From contig NZ_JACHBW010000001.1 in NCBI RefSeq assembly GCF_014200455.1, positions 496,001-560,000 of the forward strand: a stretch of 64,000 nt of DNA, in the 5' to 3' direction. Shown piece after piece: positions 45,412-54,253 of this stretch. The position numbers were made by a program, and so were the translations under genes. This DNA is from Paraburkholderia bannensis (lineage in GTDB: Bacteria > Pseudomonadota > Gammaproteobacteria > Burkholderiales > Burkholderiaceae). The notes under the pieces are model-generated. The model saw only the letters and a list, made by a program, of their open reading frames with translations. It had not been told where the DNA came from and made no database searches. Each line of letters begins with the position of its first letter. Position 1 is the stretch's first letter.

Positions 45412-46437
45412 ATGCGCCGCGCGCTGGTAATTGCACCGAACTGGATCGGTGACGCACTGATGGCGCAGCCGCTTCTTTCGCGGCTCGTAAAACTGCATCC
45501 GCGTATCGAAATCGACGCGATTGCGCCCACCTGGGTCGCGCCCGTGCTTGAGCGCATGCCCGAGATACGCGACGTCTACGCCACCGACCTCGCCCACGGC
45601 AAGCTGCAGTTGCTGCGCCGCTGGCAACTGGCGAGCGATCTGCGCGCCGAGCACTACGATGCGGCCTATGTGCTGCCGAATTCGCTCAAATCCGCGCTGA
45701 TTCCGTGGCTCGCGAACATTCCGTTGCGGATCGGCTATACCGGCGAGAGCCGCTATGGCCTGCTCAACGTGCGCCACGCCAATCCGCCCAAGGACGAGCG
45801 TCCGCCGATGGTCAAGCACTACGCCGCGCTCGCCTGGGCGCCCGGCGCCAAGGTGCCCGACGATCTGCCGCTGCCGCGTCTCGAATCGGACCCGAATGAG
45901 GCCTCGCGGGTATCCGCGCGCTTCAATCTGGACACGCGCGTGCCGCTGCTGGTGTTCTGCCCCGGCGCGGAGTACGGCCCGGCCAAGCGCTGGCCGCCCG
46001 AGCATTTCGCGGCGCTCGCGCGTATGGTCGGCCAGTCGTTCCCCTACACGCAGATCGTCGCGCTGGGCTCGCCCAAGGACGCACCGCTCGCCCAGGCGAT
46101 CGCCGACCAGGCGCCCAACGTGCGTAATCTGTGTGGCCAGACCGCGCTCGGCGAGGCCTGCGCGCTGATCTCGCGCGCGAGCGCCGTGGTCACCAACGAT
46201 TCGGGTCTGATGCACGTGGCGGCCGCGCTGCGCCGCCCGCTGGTGGCGCTTTATGGATCGACGGATCCGCGCCACACGCCGCCCTTGTCCGAGCTTGCAA
46301 AGGTACAATGGCTGCATCTCGATTGCAGCCCTTGCTTTGCGCGCGAGTGTCCGCTCGGGCATCAGAAGTGCCTGCGCGATCTCAGCGCAGAACAGGTCTT
46401 CGACGATTTGCGCGGCATGCTGGTCGCCCAGCGCTGA
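45412..46437 (+). CDS. waaF: ADP-heptose:LPS heptosyltransferase II
   Basis: GT9-family glycosyltransferase, 341 residues, cytoplasmic face of the inner membrane, adding the second heptose to the LPS inner core. N-terminal PNWIGDALMAQPLL and C-terminal NDSGLMHVAAALRRPLVALYGSTDP, with CSPCFARECPLGHQKCL, match WaaF rather than WaaC. Upstream lies a 292-base gap holding a 14-bp palindrome CGCGGCATGCCGCG (45267-45280). Confidence 0.95.
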   Translation: MRRALVIAPNWIGDALMAQPLLSRLVKLHPRIEIDAIAPTWVAPVLERMPEIRDVYATDLAHGKLQLLRRWQLASDLRAEHYDAAYVLPNSLKSALIPWLANIPLRIGYTGESRYGLLNVRHANPPKDERPPMVKHYAALAWAPGAKVPDDLPLPRLESDPNEASRVSARFNLDTRVPLLVFCPGAEYGPAKRWPPEHFAALARMVGQSFPYTQIVALGSPKDAPLAQAIADQAPNVRNLCGQTALGEACALISRASAVVTNDSGLMHVAAALRRPLVALYGSTDPRHTPPLSELAKVQWLHLDCSPCFARECPLGHQKCLRDLSAEQVFDDLRGMLVAQR

Positions 46438-46682
46438 ATTACGTCTGCCCGCTGCCTCCACGTTGCGCACAAGCCACGCTTTGACGTGTCCAGCAACGTG
46501 GATGTGCGGCACGCCACCGACGCCGCACCCCGCTTGCGCGCCCAATGATCGAAAGTGCGAGGGAAAGTGCGAGCGAACTCGCCAGGCAAGACGTAGGGAG
46601 CGCGCAGGACGCAAGCCAGCCGCGGCATCGCAAACCGAAGCCAACGCCAACCCGCGCGCGAAGCGCATCAGATCAACGAGCC

Positions 46683-47129
46683 ATGCCACGTTTTGCCCAC
46701 ATCTTCGAAGCCGCCGCGGACACTCTCAACGCGTACTACCAGGCCGTCGCGGAGGTCAACGTCGACGCATTGATGGGCCTGTGGATCGACGAGGAGTTCG
46801 TTAGCTGCATCACCGCAGAAGGCCCGCACCTGCACGGCCTGGCCGAGATCCGCGCGGGTCTGGCCTCGCAGCTGGAAGCGGCGCCGGTGTCGATCGAGCC
46901 GCTCGACATCCGCGTGTACGACAGCCTGGGCACCGTGGTCTACGCGATCGTCGAAGCACACCGCCCGGTCGATCCCAACGCGATCCCGGCGATGGTCTTC
47001 ACGACCTACGTGATGGTTCACGAACGCGGCGAATGGCGCATCGCGCACATTCACGCGAGCAGGATGCCCGACGATGCAGCGAGCCAGTTCTCGGCCAAGC
47101 TGCGCCACGGCCAGGGCGCGCTGCACTGA
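46683..47129 (+). CDS. SnoaL/NTF2-like (DUF4440-type) protein
   Basis: A 148-residue cone-shaped alpha+beta barrel protein: an N-terminal helix (AADTLNAYYQAVAEVNVDALMGLW), then strands with FVSCITAEGPHLHGLAEIRAGL and a final EWRIAHIHASR strand. The fold binds small molecules or acts as an enzyme; no function can be assigned. The ATG at 46683 follows a weak GAG. It lies between waaF and the hydrolase gene. Confidence 0.85.
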   Translation: MPRFAHIFEAAADTLNAYYQAVAEVNVDALMGLWIDEEFVSCITAEGPHLHGLAEIRAGLASQLEAAPVSIEPLDIRVYDSLGTVVYAIVEAHRPVDPNAIPAMVFTTYVMVHERGEWRIAHIHASRMPDDAASQFSAKLRHGQGALH

Positions 47130-47228
47130 GGTAAGACGCGCGGGCCGCCCGCATGCGGCTCGGCGTGCAGTTGAATTGAATCGAATAGCAGGAACAAGAA
47201 GTCACGCAGCTGCAAGAAGGGGACGGCC

Positions 47229-48290
47229 ATGAGCATGACAGGCGACGAAGCAAGCAGATTCGACGCGGCACGACAGGTCGCACACGATGCCGCCGCGCCC
47301 TTCCCCACGCTGCCCGACACCACCTACCGGGCGCCGTTCTGGCTGCCCGGTGCACATATCCAGACCATCGTCCCCTCGCTGTTTTCGCGCCTGCCGATGC
47401 CGGTCTACCGGCGCGAGCGCTGGGACACACCCGACGGCGATTTCATCGAACTCGACTGGGTCGACGCGCCCGCCCGGAGCGCCGCCAACGCGCCCCTCTT
47501 CGTGCTGTTCCACGGCCTCGAAGGCAGTTCGGGCTCGCACTACGCGCGCGCACTCGCCGCCGCCGCGACCGCTCGCGGCTGGCATGCCGTGATCCCGCAC
47601 TTTCGCAGCTGCAGCGGGCCGATGAACCTGCTGCCGCGCTTCTACCATCTCGCCGATGCCGCCGAAGTCGACTGGGTGCTGCGCCGCCTCGCCGCGCAGC
47701 ATGCCGGGCCGCTTATCGCCGCCGGCGTGTCGCTTGGGGGCAACGTGCTGCTGCACTGGCTCGCGCAGCAGCGCGAGGACGCGCGCATCGTCAGTGCGGC
47801 CGCTGCGATTTCCGCACCGCTCGACGTGCATGCGGGCGGCAAAATGCTCGCGAGCGGCTTCGGCATGATCTATACGCGCAGCTTCCTCAAAACGCTCAAG
47901 GTCAAGGCGCTGCAAAAGCTCGACCAGTTCCCAGGCCTGTTCGACGCCGATGCCGTGCTGGCCACGCGCAATATGTACGAATTCGACGACGTCGTGACCG
48001 CGCCGCTGCACGGTTTCCAGAGCGCGCACGATTACTGGACCCGCGCGACGGTGCGCCCGAAGCTGGGCGAGATCGCCGTGCCGACGCTGCTGCTCAACGC
48101 CCGCAACGACCCGTTCCTGCCCAGCGAGGTGCTGCCCGCGCGCCACGAAGTGAGCGCCGCCGTCGAGCTGGATCAGCCCGAGGACGGCGGCCACGTCGGC
48201 TTCATGACAGGGCCGTTTCCGGGCCGCAGCAAGTGGCTCGCGCAGCGCGTGACCGACTATCTCTCGCCCCACTTGCCCACTCATGGATGA
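47229..48290 (+). CDS. YheT-family alpha/beta hydrolase
   Basis: Putative esterase, 353 residues. Family features are WLPGAHIQTIVPSLF near the N-terminus, LFHGLEGSSGSHYAR, the nucleophile in GVSLGGNVLLHWL, the aspartate in LNARNDPFLP, and the histidine in GGHVGFM. YheT proteins are conserved but their substrate is unclear. The stop overlaps the next gene by eight bases. Confidence 0.92.
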   Translation: MSMTGDEASRFDAARQVAHDAAAPFPTLPDTTYRAPFWLPGAHIQTIVPSLFSRLPMPVYRRERWDTPDGDFIELDWVDAPARSAANAPLFVLFHGLEGSSGSHYARALAAAATARGWHAVIPHFRSCSGPMNLLPRFYHLADAAEVDWVLRRLAAQHAGPLIAAGVSLGGNVLLHWLAQQREDARIVSAAAAISAPLDVHAGGKMLASGFGMIYTRSFLKTLKVKALQKLDQFPGLFDADAVLATRNMYEFDDVVTAPLHGFQSAHDYWTRATVRPKLGEIAVPTLLLNARNDPFLPSEVLPARHEVSAAVELDQPEDGGHVGFMTGPFPGRSKWLAQRVTDYLSPHLPTHG

Positions 48291-48891
48291 CATCGTCAAG
48301 CAGGCGCTCGCGCGCTGGCCTAACGTTCCCCATTGCAGCGGCTGGCTGCGTCTCGATGCGCGCGGCCACTGGCGTCTGCGCGACGAAGCCGATCAGCTAC
48401 AAGGTGCGCCCGGCACGCCGGTGCGCCACGAAGCGCTGAACGCCTTTATCAGCCGCAACTACGAGCGCGGCGCGGATGGCCAGTGGTATTTCCAGAACGG
48501 GCCGCAGCGGGTGTACGTCGAACTGGAGTACACCCCCTGGGTCGTGCGGCTCGCGAAAGCGCAGGATGGCGCGCTCGAGCTCACCGACCATACGGGCAAT
48601 GCGTTCGAACCCGCCGCCGTCTATATCGATGAGCAAGGCAGTGTGCTGTTCGCGGCATCGGCGCCATCGTCGAATCCGGCGCACAGCCGGGTGGCGCTGC
48701 TGCACGACCACGATCTCGACGCGTTCTCACAACACGCCACGCTCGACGACGACGGCGAAAGCGGCACCTTCCACTGGCGCGCCGACGCCGATCTGCCGCT
48801 GCAAGCCATCGCGCGCGCGGACGTGCCTGCTCGCTTCGGCTTCGTTCAGAGCCCCGAACAAAAAGAAAAAGCAGAAAAGGCCCAGGGCTGA
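48283..48891 (+). CDS. Conserved uncharacterised protein coupled to the YheT gene
   Basis: A 202-residue soluble acidic protein with WPNVPHCSGWLRLDARGHWRLRDE at its start and no signal or membrane segment. I recognise it as a conserved Burkholderiaceae protein of a DUF family (possibly DUF2946) but cannot name a function. It overlaps the hydrolase gene by eight bases, so they are coupled. Its TGA stop meets the stop of the convergent M48 protease gene with no base between (TGATCA). Confidence 0.8.
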   Translation: MDDIVKQALARWPNVPHCSGWLRLDARGHWRLRDEADQLQGAPGTPVRHEALNAFISRNYERGADGQWYFQNGPQRVYVELEYTPWVVRLAKAQDGALELTDHTGNAFEPAAVYIDEQGSVLFAASAPSSNPAHSRVALLHDHDLDAFSQHATLDDDGESGTFHWRADADLPLQAIARADVPARFGFVQSPEQKEKAEKAQG

Positions 48892-50745
48892 TCAACCGCG
48901 ATCTTTCTCGTCCGCGCGCTCCTGCTGGTAGCGCGCCTCGAACTCGTGCAGGCGCGCGTCGATCGTCGATAGATCGTAGAAGCCCACCGATTTCATATCG
49001 CGCGCCTCCTTCAACTGCCGGATCGCCGACGGCCACGCGCCGTCGATCGCGAACTTCTCCGCCAGCGCGCGGCGCTGCGTGAGCTGATCGCCCAGCCCCG
49101 CGCTGGACTGCGCGAGATACTGCCACCACGCGCCCTGCTGCGGCTCGGATCCGGTTTCGCGGCGTGCGAGCGTCTGCGCTTCCTTGAACCGGCGCGCAGC
49201 GATCAAAGCCTGCAGCAGGCTGTCGGTGGCCGCGTGCGAGTCCGGCCAGGCCACATGCGCGGCTTGCGCGAGGCGCACAGCGTCATCGCTGCGTCCGGCG
49301 CTGCGGGCGATGTCGACAGCGAGCACGTCGAGACTCGGCGAACTGCGCTGTTTGCTGCCATCCCCGGCCTCGAACTGCGCGAACGCTGCCCGCGCTGTGG
49401 CGAGCGCAGCCTGCGCATCGTCGTAGCGTTCGAGCTGCAACTGGGCAAAGGCGATGCCGTACCAGTTCGCCGCCACATTGAGCGCGATGCGATCGTCGAT
49501 TTCGGCGCGCAGCCGCGCGATTTCATCGATATATTCGCCGCGCGTGCGGTCTTGCAGCACCCGCACACGCGCGCGCACGAAGCCGTATTCCGCCGCCTGG
49601 CGCGGCTGCCGGTAAGGCGCGCGGCGCGCGCGGTCCTGCATGTCGGCGATACGCTCGCCGGTGAGCGGGTGCGTGCGCGCATAGGCCGGCGCGCCGGCAT
49701 CGCCCGTCGACGCGCGTTCGAGCCGCTCGAAGAACGCCACCATGCCCCACGGATCGTAGCCCGCGCCTGCAAGCAGCTGGAACCCCACACGGTCCGCCTC
49801 ATGCTCGGCGGCGCGCGAAAAGCGCAACTGGGTATCGACGGCATACGCCTGGCTGCCCATCGCGATCGCGCTGCCCAGATCGCCGCTGCGCGCCAGCACG
49901 CCCGCAAGAATGCCGAACAGGATGCCGGCGAGCGCCGTGTAACCGGTGCGCTCGCTCTGCGAAAGCATGCGCGCGATATGCCGTTGCAGCACATGCCCCA
50001 TCTCGTGACCCAGCACGGAGGCCAGCTCCGATTCGGTCTGCGTCGTCACGATCAGCCCCGTGTTCACGCCGATGAAACCGCCTGGCAGCGAAAACGCATT
50101 GATCTGGCCATCGCGCATCGCGAAGAGGTCGAAGTCGGGCCGATAGCCGCCGATGAACTGCGTGGCCGCAGACGCCGACAGCCGTGCGGCCACCGCATTG
50201 AGATAGTCGAGTACGAGCCAGTCGCCGATGTAGTCGGGATCGCGCCGGATCTCGCGCATCACGCGCTCGCCGATGCGCCGTTCGGCCTGCGGCGTGAGCG
50301 CGCCGCCCGAGCCATCGCCCAGATCGGGCAGTTGCGGCACCCAGGCAGGCGGGCGCGCTGCGGCGTTTCCGTAAGCCGCGCCGCTGACGGACTCGCTGGT
50401 CCATGACTGCGCGAAGCGGCTCTGCGCGCCGCCGTAGGTGCCGAACACGCCCTGCGCGATTGAGGCGGGAATCACCGGTTCGGCGGCGTCGTCGAGCGCG
50501 CCGCTGACGAGCGCAGGCGCGCTGGAATTGAGCGCCGTGGAAGGTGAGGAAGGTGGATTCGATGTCGATTCGATCACCGATGTCGGCCGTGCGGTTTGTG
50601 CTTTCTGGGCCGCGCCGAGTGCGAGCGTCGCTGGCGTCCTCGCAGGCGTCGTCGCCGCCCCGCCGCTCGACGCCTGCGCCCAGACTTGCGGCTCGACGGC
50701 CAGCGCGACGCACAACCAGGCAGCAAGCAGCCGTTTCGGAAGCAT
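48892..50745 (-). CDS. M48 metalloprotease with TPR domain (BepA/YfgC type)
   Basis: Periplasmic zinc protease, 617 residues, of the group that checks outer-membrane protein (LptD, BAM) assembly. Signal peptide at 1-23. The zinc motif HEMGH is at 247-251 and the third ligand is in EHEADRVGF near 313. TPR-like helices fill about 400-617. Between the signal and the catalytic domain is an Ala/Ser/Thr/Pro-rich segment (about 25-110) that makes it longer than E. coli BepA (487). A role in outer-membrane quality control is inferred from the family. Confidence 0.9.
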   Translation of the reverse strand: MLPKRLLAAWLCVALAVEPQVWAQASSGGAATTPARTPATLALGAAQKAQTARPTSVIESTSNPPSSPSTALNSSAPALVSGALDDAAEPVIPASIAQGVFGTYGGAQSRFAQSWTSESVSGAAYGNAAARPPAWVPQLPDLGDGSGGALTPQAERRIGERVMREIRRDPDYIGDWLVLDYLNAVAARLSASAATQFIGGYRPDFDLFAMRDGQINAFSLPGGFIGVNTGLIVTTQTESELASVLGHEMGHVLQRHIARMLSQSERTGYTALAGILFGILAGVLARSGDLGSAIAMGSQAYAVDTQLRFSRAAEHEADRVGFQLLAGAGYDPWGMVAFFERLERASTGDAGAPAYARTHPLTGERIADMQDRARRAPYRQPRQAAEYGFVRARVRVLQDRTRGEYIDEIARLRAEIDDRIALNVAANWYGIAFAQLQLERYDDAQAALATARAAFAQFEAGDGSKQRSSPSLDVLAVDIARSAGRSDDAVRLAQAAHVAWPDSHAATDSLLQALIAARRFKEAQTLARRETGSEPQQGAWWQYLAQSSAGLGDQLTQRRALAEKFAIDGAWPSAIRQLKEARDMKSVGFYDLSTIDARLHEFEARYQQERADEKDRG

Positions 50746-50911
50746 CGAGGTCGGTTCTGGAAAGCGAAAGTAAGATTAGACGCTGAACGGGCCGATTGTA
50801 GAGGCTGGGCTTCGATCTCGCCCCGTGCCTGCACCTGCGTTTTCAGCCTGCGCTTGCGCCCTGCGAAGCGCTGTTAAGATAAGCGCCCCCATGAAGCTGC
50901 GGAGAATCCCC

Positions 50912-51388
50912 ATGCCCGAACTCACACATTTCGACGCCGCAGGCGACGCGCACATGGTCGACGTCGGCGACAAGGCCGAGACCAAACGCATCGCCGTGGC
51001 AAGCGGCACGATCCGCATGCTACCCGGGACCTTCGCGCTGATCCGCGACGGCAACGCAAAAAAAGGCGACGTGATCGGCGTCGCGCGCATCGCGGCGATC
51101 CAGGGCGCCAAGCGCACCTCGGACCTGATTCCGCTGTGCCATCCGCTCGCGATCACGCGCGTGAAGGTGGATTTCGTGCTCGACGAGGCGCTGCCGGGCG
51201 TGCATTGCTCGGCGCAGGTGGAAACGCTGGGCCGCACCGGCGTGGAGATGGAAGCGCTGACCGCCGTGCAGGTTGGCCTGCTGACGGTCTACGACATGTG
51301 CAAGGCGGTGGACCGCGGCATGACCATCACCGATGTGCGCGTGCTGGAGAAGCACGGCGGGAAGTCGGGGGATTGGGTGGCGGCCTGA
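50912..51388 (+). CDS. moaC: Cyclic pyranopterin monophosphate synthase (MoaC)
   Basis: Works with MoaA to build the pterin precursor of molybdenum cofactor, 158 residues. Conserved parts are [31 protein letters not shown] and [28 protein letters not shown]. The ATG at 50912 has GGAG upstream; an ATG 21 bases earlier is less well placed. No other moa genes are adjacent. Confidence 0.96.
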   Translation: MPELTHFDAAGDAHMVDVGDKAETKRIAVASGTIRMLPGTFALIRDGNAKKGDVIGVARIAAIQGAKRTSDLIPLCHPLAITRVKVDFVLDEALPGVHCSAQVETLGRTGVEMEALTAVQVGLLTVYDMCKAVDRGMTITDVRVLEKHGGKSGDWVAA

Positions 51389-51393
51389 GCCTG

Positions 51394-51428
51394 AAAAAAG
51401 GCGGCGTGCGCTCGCGCGCTACGCCGCC
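51394..51428 (-). terminator. Terminator of the pglL transcript
   Basis: On the minus strand GGCGGCGT pairs with ACGCCGCC around 13 bases, followed by TTTTTTC. Confidence 0.87.
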
Positions 51429-51462
51429 CCTGATGGTGCACGATTGCGGTTGCGCTTGAAGC

Positions 51463-53277
51463 TCAATCATCCGAATCGTCATCATCGTCGCTGGCCGAAG
51501 CCGGCGGATTGCCGTACTGCTTCACCAGCCCGGCCTTGAAGCCCGCGAGCGTCGGCTCGTTGTCGAGCAGGCCGTAAAGCGCCGCCAGTTGCGTCGGCCA
51601 GTCGTGCAGCTCTTGCGCGAAAATCTTCAGGCGCGCCACCGTATCGGCCGCGCCGTCCGTATTCCCCGCCAGCGCCTGCAGCACCGCGTATCGACGCAGC
51701 ACCGTCTCGCCCGGCAGCAGCGCGATTGCGCGCTCGTGCGCCGCCAGCTTGGTCGCAAGGCTTGCGGCGTCCATCGGCATGAGCGTCGCCATGCCGTAGT
51801 CGCCCCAGGCACGGAACAGGAACGACGGCGCTTCGGCGTATTGCTGCGCCGGGTGCGAACCGTAGTACAGCACTTCGGAACGGTTGTAGTCGCGCAGCAC
51901 CGGCCAAAGCGACACGATGCCGCCGAACACGATCAGCGTATAAGCCGCGAACGCCGCACGCGATGGCACGAAACCCAGCGGCTTCGTTTCCAGCAGGCCG
52001 AACACGAACATCGCGGGCAGCAGGAAGAACATGTACTGCTGCGGATACTCGACGAGCGCGTGCATCACCAGCGCGCCGATCAGCGCGAAACCGAAGATGC
52101 GCTCAGCCGTTTGGCGCGCACGCAGCTGCCGCACGAACCACGCGAGCAGCCCGATCAGGACGATGCCGCAGCCCACCACGCCGGTCTTGGCGAGCAGGTC
52201 GAGGAAGATGTCGTGCGAGTTGTTGGCGATCTCGACGCCACCCAGCGTGCGCGCGAGTTCGAACTGGTGGATCGGGAAGTCGCCCCAGCCTACGCCCAGC
52301 AGCGGATGCTCCTTGAACATCGTCCAGCCGTAACGCCACAGCGCGATACGCGGCGCGATCTGGCCGGCATCCTTGAAACGGTCGGCCGCCGACTGGTCGA
52401 GCTGCAACTGGTAATGCACATTGGCCCAGCGCACGAAGGCGTTCACGGCCACGAAGATCGCGAACAGCACCAGCGGCACCAGCCAGTCGCGCAGACCGGC
52501 GTTCACCGCCAGACCGCTGTCGCCGCTTTCCGCTTCGCCGCGTACGCCGCGCGTTGCCGACAGCGCCATCCACAGGCCCGCCGCCACGATCACGGCGATC
52601 TGCAGCCACGGACCGCGCGACACGGTCAGCGCCAGACCGCCTGAATAAACCGCCGACAGCACGACCCACAGCAGAAGGTTCAGGCGACGCGTCTGCACGA
52701 GATAGAGCGCGGCGGCGGTCGCGAAGGCGATGTAGGTGGCCAGGTGATTGGCCTGCGCCATATTCCCGAACGGCCGGCGGTCGAATTGCACGTTATAGGC
52801 CACCACGAGCGGCGTGACCTTCACTTCGAGGTGCAGCAGCTGGATCACCTGGCTGAACACCGCAAACAACCCGCCGATCACCAGCGCCCAGGCGCCCCAA
52901 ACCATCGCCGTGCGCACAAGCTGCGCGCGCGCGATGCCATAACCCGCATGCACGGCCATGAAGGCCGCCAGCAGATAGCCCGCGCCAAGCCAGTTCATTG
53001 AAGGCTGGGCAACCGGCAGCGCAATCGTCTGCACGACGAGCAGCAGCCCGAAAGCGAGCGGCACGAGCGCGACTACGGGCGAGGCAAACTCCACCTTCGG
53101 GCGCGCGGAGCGCACCAGCAGCCAGACGCCCGCGCCCACCATCAGGTAGAGCGCGAGCGCCGTGAATTCGGCATAGAACGTCGGAATCGGATACGTGTGG
53201 TTGACGACCGCATACGGCAGGATCAGCGCAAGGGCCAGCAGAACGAACGTAAGGTAACGCGCAAAAGGAGAAGGCAT
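51463..53277 (-). CDS. pglL: PglL-type protein O-oligosaccharyltransferase
   Basis: Inner-membrane enzyme, 604 residues, about 12-13 helices, that transfers a lipid-linked glycan to Ser/Thr of exported proteins. The large periplasmic loop holds the Wzy_C pattern with GVGWGDFPIHQF and the conserved histidine in NNSHDIFLDLLAKTGVVG. The C-terminal soluble part has the PglL-specific region and ends in an Asp/Ser run. Its neighbour is the pilin gene, a common arrangement; in B. cenocepacia PglL glycosylates many exported proteins. O-antigen ligase is the alternative, but the pilin linkage and C-terminal region favour PglL. Confidence 0.87.
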   Translation of the reverse strand: MPSPFARYLTFVLLALALILPYAVVNHTYPIPTFYAEFTALALYLMVGAGVWLLVRSARPKVEFASPVVALVPLAFGLLLVVQTIALPVAQPSMNWLGAGYLLAAFMAVHAGYGIARAQLVRTAMVWGAWALVIGGLFAVFSQVIQLLHLEVKVTPLVVAYNVQFDRRPFGNMAQANHLATYIAFATAAALYLVQTRRLNLLLWVVLSAVYSGGLALTVSRGPWLQIAVIVAAGLWMALSATRGVRGEAESGDSGLAVNAGLRDWLVPLVLFAIFVAVNAFVRWANVHYQLQLDQSAADRFKDAGQIAPRIALWRYGWTMFKEHPLLGVGWGDFPIHQFELARTLGGVEIANNSHDIFLDLLAKTGVVGCGIVLIGLLAWFVRQLRARQTAERIFGFALIGALVMHALVEYPQQYMFFLLPAMFVFGLLETKPLGFVPSRAAFAAYTLIVFGGIVSLWPVLRDYNRSEVLYYGSHPAQQYAEAPSFLFRAWGDYGMATLMPMDAASLATKLAAHERAIALLPGETVLRRYAVLQALAGNTDGAADTVARLKIFAQELHDWPTQLAALYGLLDNEPTLAGFKAGLVKQYGNPPASASDDDDDSDD

Positions 53278-53429
53278 GGGAAGTGGGGGCGTCGGCAACC
53301 GGCGCACTATACAAAACTTTTCCCTCCCTGTGCGGCGGCCTGGAGACTAAATCCCGACTAATTCACGAGGAAATCCGCGCGCACAGACCAAACCACGCCA
53401 TGCCTTCACCGCGATCCGTCAGTTCACGC

Positions 53430-54071
53430 TCAGGCGCGGCACTCCGGCGGAGCGAGATTGGACGGCAGCGTCGCCGCGTCGACCGGTGACGGGCCCGCGC
53501 CTGGCGCACCCAGCGACGAAGCCGTCTTGCCGCCCGCGAAGCACTCCCAGGTGAGCGTGCCGCCCTGCACCGAACCCTGCGCGAGCGCGACGCGTGCGGT
53601 GGGCGCATCGGCGTTATCGGGCACCGAGGGCACGAGCACCAGCGTATTGCTGCCCTGCGGCGCGATGCGCGGGGTGAAAGTCACGGTGATCTGCCCGGTG
53701 GCGTCGTCGATCTGCAACGAGGACACGTTGCGCGTGCCGGGTGGCGCGGTGTAGCCCGCACCGAAGGCATTGCCGCTCGCGGCGTTTTCGGCAACAGACA
53801 GCCGCGCCGCCGATGCCAGCGCCAGCCCCTCGCCTACCCGGCTGCGCGCCAGATAGTCCTGATAGGCGGGAATGGCGTAAGCGGCAATCACGCCGACGAT
53901 GGCCAGCACGATCATCAGCTCGATGAGCGTGAAGCCGGGCGAGGCCCAGCGTAGTATCGCGCGGCAAGAGCGCATGATCGACGCGGCGCGAGTGGAAAAC
54001 GAGCGTAAGGGGCGCGGGCTTTCGGGGTGTTGCGAAGCTGGGCTTGAAATGGCGAGGGATACGGTCTTCAT
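53430..54071 (-). CDS. pilA: Type IV pilin (PilA-like prepilin)
   Basis: Major-pilin-like protein. The cleavage site is G before [14 protein letters not shown], with Glu at mature position 5 and the long N-terminal helix following. Two C-terminal cysteines (ECF, then PPECRA) form the D-loop disulphide. Two starts are possible: the ATG at 54071 has CAGGAG at six bases but gives a 46-residue leader, which is unusually long; the ATG at 53975 gives a 14-residue leader (181 residues in all) but has no ribosome binding site. I list the longer form. A terminator-like hairpin sits directly before the Shine-Dalgarno. Confidence 0.85.
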   Translation of the reverse strand: MKTVSLAISSPASQHPESPRPLRSFSTRAASIMRSCRAILRWASPGFTLIELMIVLAIVGVIAAYAIPAYQDYLARSRVGEGLALASAARLSVAENAASGNAFGAGYTAPPGTRNVSSLQIDDATGQITVTFTPRIAPQGSNTLVLVPSVPDNADAPTARVALAQGSVQGGTLTWECFAGGKTASSLGAPGAGPSPVDAATLPSNLAPPECRA

Positions 54072-54084
54072 CTGGGCTCCTGAA

Positions 54085-54126
54085 ACGAAAAACGCCTGCC
54101 CACCGGAAGGTGAACAGGCGTTTCGA
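54085..54126 (-). terminator. Terminator-like hairpin directly upstream of the pilA ribosome binding site
   Basis: On the minus strand AAACGCCTG pairs with CAGGCGTTT. The 16-base loop itself contains CACC-TTCC-GGTG. The stem runs into TTTTTCGTTT and then, without a gap, CAGGAG and the pilA ATG. It can end terC transcripts, or serve as an attenuator of pilA. Confidence 0.8.
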
Positions 54127-54196
54127 TCGTATCGGCGGCCCGCTTTGCGGGGCAGTCGGCCAGATGGCTTAGGCGTGGCGCTGTCAGAGCGCGGAG

Positions 54197-54253
54197 GTCA
54201 ACGCGCAGTCAATGCGCGCAGTCAATGCGCCTAGTCAACGCCCAGTCAATGCG
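54197..54253. repeat. 11-13 bp tandem repeat over the terC stop codon
   Basis: Five units starting GTCAA: GTCAACGCGCA, GTCAATGCGCGCA, GTCAATGCGCCTA, GTCAACGCCCA and GTCAATGCG. The last contains the terC stop codon (54246-54248). Unit length alternates 11, 13, 13, 11. Confidence 0.9.
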
